The notes under the pieces: generated by a model
Databases searched by the model: none
What the model was told of the DNA's origin: nothing
The model's input: only the letters and a program-made list of their open reading frames with translations
Position numbers and translations under genes: made by a program
Assembly (NCBI RefSeq): GCF_014649695.1
Contig: NZ_BMTN01000001.1
Location: 310,001 to 374,000, forward strand
DNA: 64,000 nucleotides
DNA from: Streptomyces kurssanovii
GTDB taxonomy: Bacteria; Actinomycetota; Actinomycetes; Streptomycetales; Streptomycetaceae
Direction of reading: 5' to 3'
Shown: in pieces, positions 60,945 through 64,000 of the stretch
Numbering within the stretch: the stretch's first letter is position 1
How the letters are laid out: each line of letters begins with the position of its first letter

Positions 60945-62471
60945 ATGGCCAGTGTTCTCGACCCGGTCTGCCGCCACGCGGCCGCAACTCCCGACAACAT
61001 CGCGCTGCGCGGCGGCGGGGACCAATGGACCTACCGGCAGCTGCGCGACGCGAGCGCACGGTACGCGAGCGCCTTGGCGGCCGCGGGCCTGTCCCCCGGG
61101 GACCGGGTGCTGCTGGCGGCGCCGTCGGTGCCCGAGTTCGTGGTGGCCTACCTCGGCGTCCAGGCCGCGGGCTGTGTCGTGGTGCCGGTCAACACGATGT
61201 CCACCCGGGCCGAGGCCGAGTACGTCCTCGGCGACGCCGGGTGCTCGTTGGCGATCACATGGCACACCCTCGGCCCCGCCGTCGCGGAGGCGGCCGCGTC
61301 GCTCGAGGTGCCCTCCTGGACGCTGTCCCCCGGCGCGACGGTCACCGATGCCGCCCCTGCCGCGATCGTGGACCGGGACCGCGGCGAGACCGCGGCCATC
61401 CTGTACACCTCGGGTACGACTGGGCGGCCGAAGGGCGCCCAACTCACAGTGGAGAACCTGCTGTCCGCCGGGGAGATCGGCGCCGAGTGCAGCCGCGCAT
61501 CGAGCGCCGACCGGACCGGCACGGGGCTCCCGCTGTTCCACGTGTTCGGCCAGGCGTCGGTCATGATGGCGACCTTGACCGTGGGCGGCTCGATGTCGTT
61601 GCTGGCCCGATTCGACCCGACGTCGATGCTGGAGATGCTGCGCCGCGACCGGCTCACCATCATGGCCGGCGTACCGACCATGTGGAACGCGATGCTGCAC
61701 GCGGCGGGTGATGCGGATCCGGCGGACTTCGCCGGGCTCCGCGTCGCCGTCTCAGGCGGTGCGTCCCTTCCCGGGGAGATCGCCCGCGCCTTCGAGGCCA
61801 GGTTCGGCTGCACCATCCTCGAAGGCTATGGGCTCACGGAGACCACCGCGTTCGGCACCTTCAACGACATCGACTCCGGCGGCAAGACCGGGTACACCGG
61901 GCGGGCGGTCCCGCGGCTGCAGGTGCAGGTGCGGGACATCGACGGGAACGAGTGCCCGCCGGGTACCGTCGGCGAGGTCCACATCAAGGGGCCCACGGTG
62001 ATGGGCGGCTACTGGAACCGCCCCGCGGACACCGCTGCGGCGATCTCGTCCGACGGCTGGTTCCGGACCGGCGACCTGGGGGAAACCGACACGGACGGCG
62101 ACCTGCGCATCGTCGACCGGATCAAGGACCTGATCATTCGTGGCGGCTACAACGTCTACCCCGGTGAGGTCGAGGAAGTCCTGTACGAGCACCCGGACAT
62201 CATCGAGGCAGCCGTGATCGGCGTTCCCGACGCCCACTACGGCGAGGAGGTCGCCGCGCTCGTCGCCGCCCGGCCCGGCTCGGGCCTCGGTGCCGCCGAG
62301 GTGTCGAGCTGGACACGAGAGCGATTGTCCGCCTACAAGGTCCCGCGCATCGTCCGGTTCGTCGACGCGCTGCCCAAGGGCCCGAGCGGGAAGATCCTCA
62401 AGCGTTCCATCGACCGTACGGAGCTGACCCGAGAGCCCGGCGCCGGCGACGTACCCGCCCGCCGCCACTGA
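60945..62471 (+). CDS. Acyl-CoA ligase (AMP-forming, long/medium-chain type)
   Basis: 508 residues from ATG 60945. P-loop-like ILYTSGTTGRPKGAQLTVEN, the A5 motif GYGLTETTAFG, A7 GWFRTGDLG, A8 RIKDLIIRGGYNVYPGEVEE and the C-terminal catalytic Lys in KGPSGKILKRSI. It activates a fatty or aromatic acid with ATP and CoA. Third gene of the operon; provides the CoA thioester for thiolytic breakdown. Confidence 0.93.
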   Translation: MASVLDPVCRHAAATPDNIALRGGGDQWTYRQLRDASARYASALAAAGLSPGDRVLLAAPSVPEFVVAYLGVQAAGCVVVPVNTMSTRAEAEYVLGDAGCSLAITWHTLGPAVAEAAASLEVPSWTLSPGATVTDAAPAAIVDRDRGETAAILYTSGTTGRPKGAQLTVENLLSAGEIGAECSRASSADRTGTGLPLFHVFGQASVMMATLTVGGSMSLLARFDPTSMLEMLRRDRLTIMAGVPTMWNAMLHAAGDADPADFAGLRVAVSGGASLPGEIARAFEARFGCTILEGYGLTETTAFGTFNDIDSGGKTGYTGRAVPRLQVQVRDIDGNECPPGTVGEVHIKGPTVMGGYWNRPADTAAAISSDGWFRTGDLGETDTDGDLRIVDRIKDLIIRGGYNVYPGEVEEVLYEHPDIIEAAVIGVPDAHYGEEVAALVAARPGSGLGAAEVSSWTRERLSAYKVPRIVRFVDALPKGPSGKILKRSIDRTELTREPGAGDVPARRH

Positions 62472-62532
62472 ACATCCGTCGCGACGGACGAGATGTGTCC
62501 GCCACAGAAGAAAGACGCATGGTGAGTTGTTC

Positions 62533-63564
62533 ATGAGCCTGCCTCCCGTCCTGCGGGACCGGCTTCGCCTGCCGGTGGTCGCATCGCCGATGTTCATCGT
62601 GTCCAATCCGGAGCTGGTCATCGCACAGTCGACCTCCGGGATCGTGGGTTCCTTCCCCACGCTGAACGCGCGCCCCCAGTCGGCGCTGCGCGAATGGCTT
62701 CAGTACATAACGCGGGAGTTGGCCAAGCACGACGCCGAGCATCCCGAGGCACCGTCCGCGCCGTTCGCGGTCAATCTCATCGTGCACAGGACCAACTCAC
62801 GCCTGGAGGAGGATCTCGCGACCGTCCTCGAGTTCAAGGTGCCGATCGTCATCACCTCTCTCGGCGCCCGCACCGACGTCAACGATGCGGTCCACTCCTA
62901 CGGCGGCATCGTGCTGCACGATGTCATCAGCAACCGGTTCGCGCGCAAGGCAGTGGCAAAGGGCGCGGACGGCCTGATCGCCGTCGCCGCGGGCGCGGGT
63001 GGTCACGCCGGCACGCAGTCACCCTTCGCGCTCGTCCAGGAGATTCGCGACTGGTTCGACGGCCCCCTTCTCCTGTCGGGCTCCATCGCCCACGGCCGCT
63101 CGATCCTCGGAGCGCAGGCCGCCGGCGCGGACCTCGCCTACGTGGGTTCGGCGTTCATCGCCACCGACGAGGCGAACTCGGAGGACCAGTACAAGCAGAT
63201 GATCGTGGACTCCACCGCTGCGGACATCGTGTACTCCGACCTGTTCACCGGCGTGCACGGCAACTACCTCCGCGGCAGCATCGAGGCCGCGGGGCTCGAT
63301 CCGGCCGCGTTGCCCGGCTCCGATCCGTCCGCCATGGACTTCGGAAACCGGGACCTCGAAGGGGCGAAGGCGTGGCGGGACATCTGGGGCGCCGGTCAGG
63401 GCGTCGGTGCGGTCGGGGCGGTACTTCCGGCGGCAGCGGTCGTCGAGCGCCTCGCCGGTGAGTATGCCGAGGCGAAGCGCCGGCTTCAGCGCATGGGGTG
63501 TAAGGGGGAGCCGCGCGAGCCCGTACACGCGCGTACTCATGAGCCTGGCGTCGGATTCAAGTAG
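62533..63564 (+). CDS. Nitronate monooxygenase-family flavoprotein
   Basis: 343 residues from ATG 62533. FMN-binding TIM barrel: LPVVASPMFIVSNPELVIAQ (start), GIVGSFPTLNAR, NLIVHR, DGLIAVAAGAGGHAGTQSPF with the catalytic His, GGPLLLSGSI-like LLSGSIAHGRSILGAQAAGA, and DLAYVGSAFIATDE. Oxidises nitronates or acts as an enoyl-CoA-like reductase in some clusters. Its last codons contain the second TetR operator, and tetR begins 11 bp later. Confidence 0.9.
   Translation: MSLPPVLRDRLRLPVVASPMFIVSNPELVIAQSTSGIVGSFPTLNARPQSALREWLQYITRELAKHDAEHPEAPSAPFAVNLIVHRTNSRLEEDLATVLEFKVPIVITSLGARTDVNDAVHSYGGIVLHDVISNRFARKAVAKGADGLIAVAAGAGGHAGTQSPFALVQEIRDWFDGPLLLSGSIAHGRSILGAQAAGADLAYVGSAFIATDEANSEDQYKQMIVDSTAADIVYSDLFTGVHGNYLRGSIEAAGLDPAALPGSDPSAMDFGNRDLEGAKAWRDIWGAGQGVGAVGAVLPAAAVVERLAGEYAEAKRRLQRMGCKGEPREPVHARTHEPGVGFK
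63539..63560. promoter_or_regulatory. 22-bp palindrome, probable TetR operator (copy 2)
   Basis: Same sequence as the site at 58795 except three positions (GAGCC for GAACC, GGCGTC for GACGCC), with TTCAA at the end. It lies within the final codons of the monooxygenase gene and 15 bp before the TetR start codon. This suggests autoregulation. Confidence 0.75.
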
Positions 63565-63574
63565 AATCCCGGGG

Positions 63575-64000
63575 ATGGACACCACTGCGCCCGAGGACAG
63601 CGAGAAGGCCCCGCCGATGGCGCCTCTCTCGTCACTTCGCGAGCCGCCGACGACGAAGCGCGGAGCGCGGACACGAGCCGCTTTGGTGCAGGCCGCGCGG
63701 ACGGTGTTCGAGCGGGACGGCTACCTCGACACCCGCCTGGTCGACATCGCCAAAGAGGCCCGATGCGCGACGGGGTCCTTCTACACCTACTTCACCAACA
63801 AGGAAGAGGTGCTTGCGGCCGTCCTCCTGGAGGCACAGGAGGACATGCTGCACCCTGGCGTGGGCCGGGTGCAGGGTACCGACGATCCGTATGCGGTACT
63901 CGAGGCGAGCAATCGCGCGTATCTCGAGGCGTACAAACGGAACGCGAAGCTGATGCGACTGCTCGAGCAGGTCGCACAAGTGGAGCCGGTGTTCCGTGAG
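63575..64000 (+). CDS. TetR-family regulator, cut by the window end
   Basis: The first 142 residues from ATG 63575 are seen; the frame is still open at the edge. HTH: TRAALVQAARTVFERDGYLD, TRLVDIAKEARCATGSFYTY and FTNKEEVLAAVLLEAQED. It resembles fatty-acid-type TetR repressors. With copies of one palindrome before itself and the thiolase gene, it is the probable repressor of this operon, with an acyl-CoA as likely ligand (inference). Confidence 0.92.
   Translation, partial: MDTTAPEDSEKAPPMAPLSSLREPPTTKRGARTRAALVQAARTVFERDGYLDTRLVDIAKEARCATGSFYTYFTNKEEVLAAVLLEAQEDMLHPGVGRVQGTDDPYAVLEASNRAYLEAYKRNAKLMRLLEQVAQVEPVFRE

Noticed and set aside
1-64000. CRISPR arrays, rRNA genes, riboswitches
   Set aside because: No regularly spaced repeats, rRNA signatures or recognisable riboswitch cores were seen.

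Overview
The window is high-GC actinobacterial chromosome with GTG/ATG starts, GC-rich third codon positions, small GG-motif peptides and PP2C, SMI1/KNR4 and STAND-type genes. All of this points to Streptomyces or a close relative. It mixes housekeeping genes, a patchy defence and mobile-element region beside a tRNA gene, a catabolic locus, and a lipid-catabolism operon that runs off the right edge.

Region 1 (1-13.1 kb): a DUF2254 membrane protein and tRNA-Leu(GAG), then a probable defence island. It holds a frameshifted OLD-type ATPase fragment, a scrap of a UvrD helicase C-terminus, an intact DUF262/DUF1524-HNH/RAMA nuclease, and an intact UvrD helicase with a RelE-like N-terminus. It ends with a two-gene unit: an alpha/beta hydrolase followed by a caspase-STAND ATPase-WD40 protein. 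Region 2 (13.3-19.0 kb): translationally coupled inositol-phosphatase-like, 2'-5' RNA ligase-like and N-terminally truncated PfkB kinase genes, a broken DndB-like gene, an orphan rbsD, an orphan 71-residue GG-leader peptide and two tiny membrane proteins. Region 3 (19.2-25.1 kb): an NADP oxidoreductase with a divergent GlxA-type regulator, a VOC-AraC-VOC cluster, an APH-like kinase and a PP2C phosphatase.

Region 4 (25.1-40.1 kb) is the most coherent system and reads as a collagen/hydroxyproline utilisation locus. It encodes a secreted M9 collagenase, a complete Dpp/Opp-type peptide ABC transporter, the remnant of an Xaa-Pro aminopeptidase, a three-part FAD/[2Fe-2S] D-hydroxyproline dehydrogenase, a DapA-family deaminase, 4-hydroxyproline epimerase and an FCD-GntR regulator. 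A shared motif with core AATGTGAAAT occurs before the collagenase, before the binding-protein gene and just before the dehydrogenase. A weaker copy precedes the regulator itself. I infer one regulon running from extracellular collagen to 2-oxoglutarate semialdehyde; the semialdehyde dehydrogenase is not in the window.

Region 5 (40.5-58.7 kb): two secreted GH5-type glycosidases, a GlsB-like membrane protein, a GNAT enzyme, decayed IS5-, IS256- and IS701-type elements, a methyltransferase, a Ser/Thr kinase ending in five 126-bp tandem TPR repeats, a LysE-type exporter scrap, a zinc-finger membrane protein, N-formylglutamate amidohydrolase, an isochorismatase-fold hydrolase, an SMI1/KNR4 protein, a lipoprotein and an epoxide-hydrolase-like enzyme. 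Region 6 (58.7-64.0 kb): a thiolase, HAD hydrolase, acyl-CoA ligase and nitronate monooxygenase operon followed by a TetR gene cut by the window end. A near-identical 22-bp palindrome lies before the thiolase and before tetR, so this TetR probably controls both.
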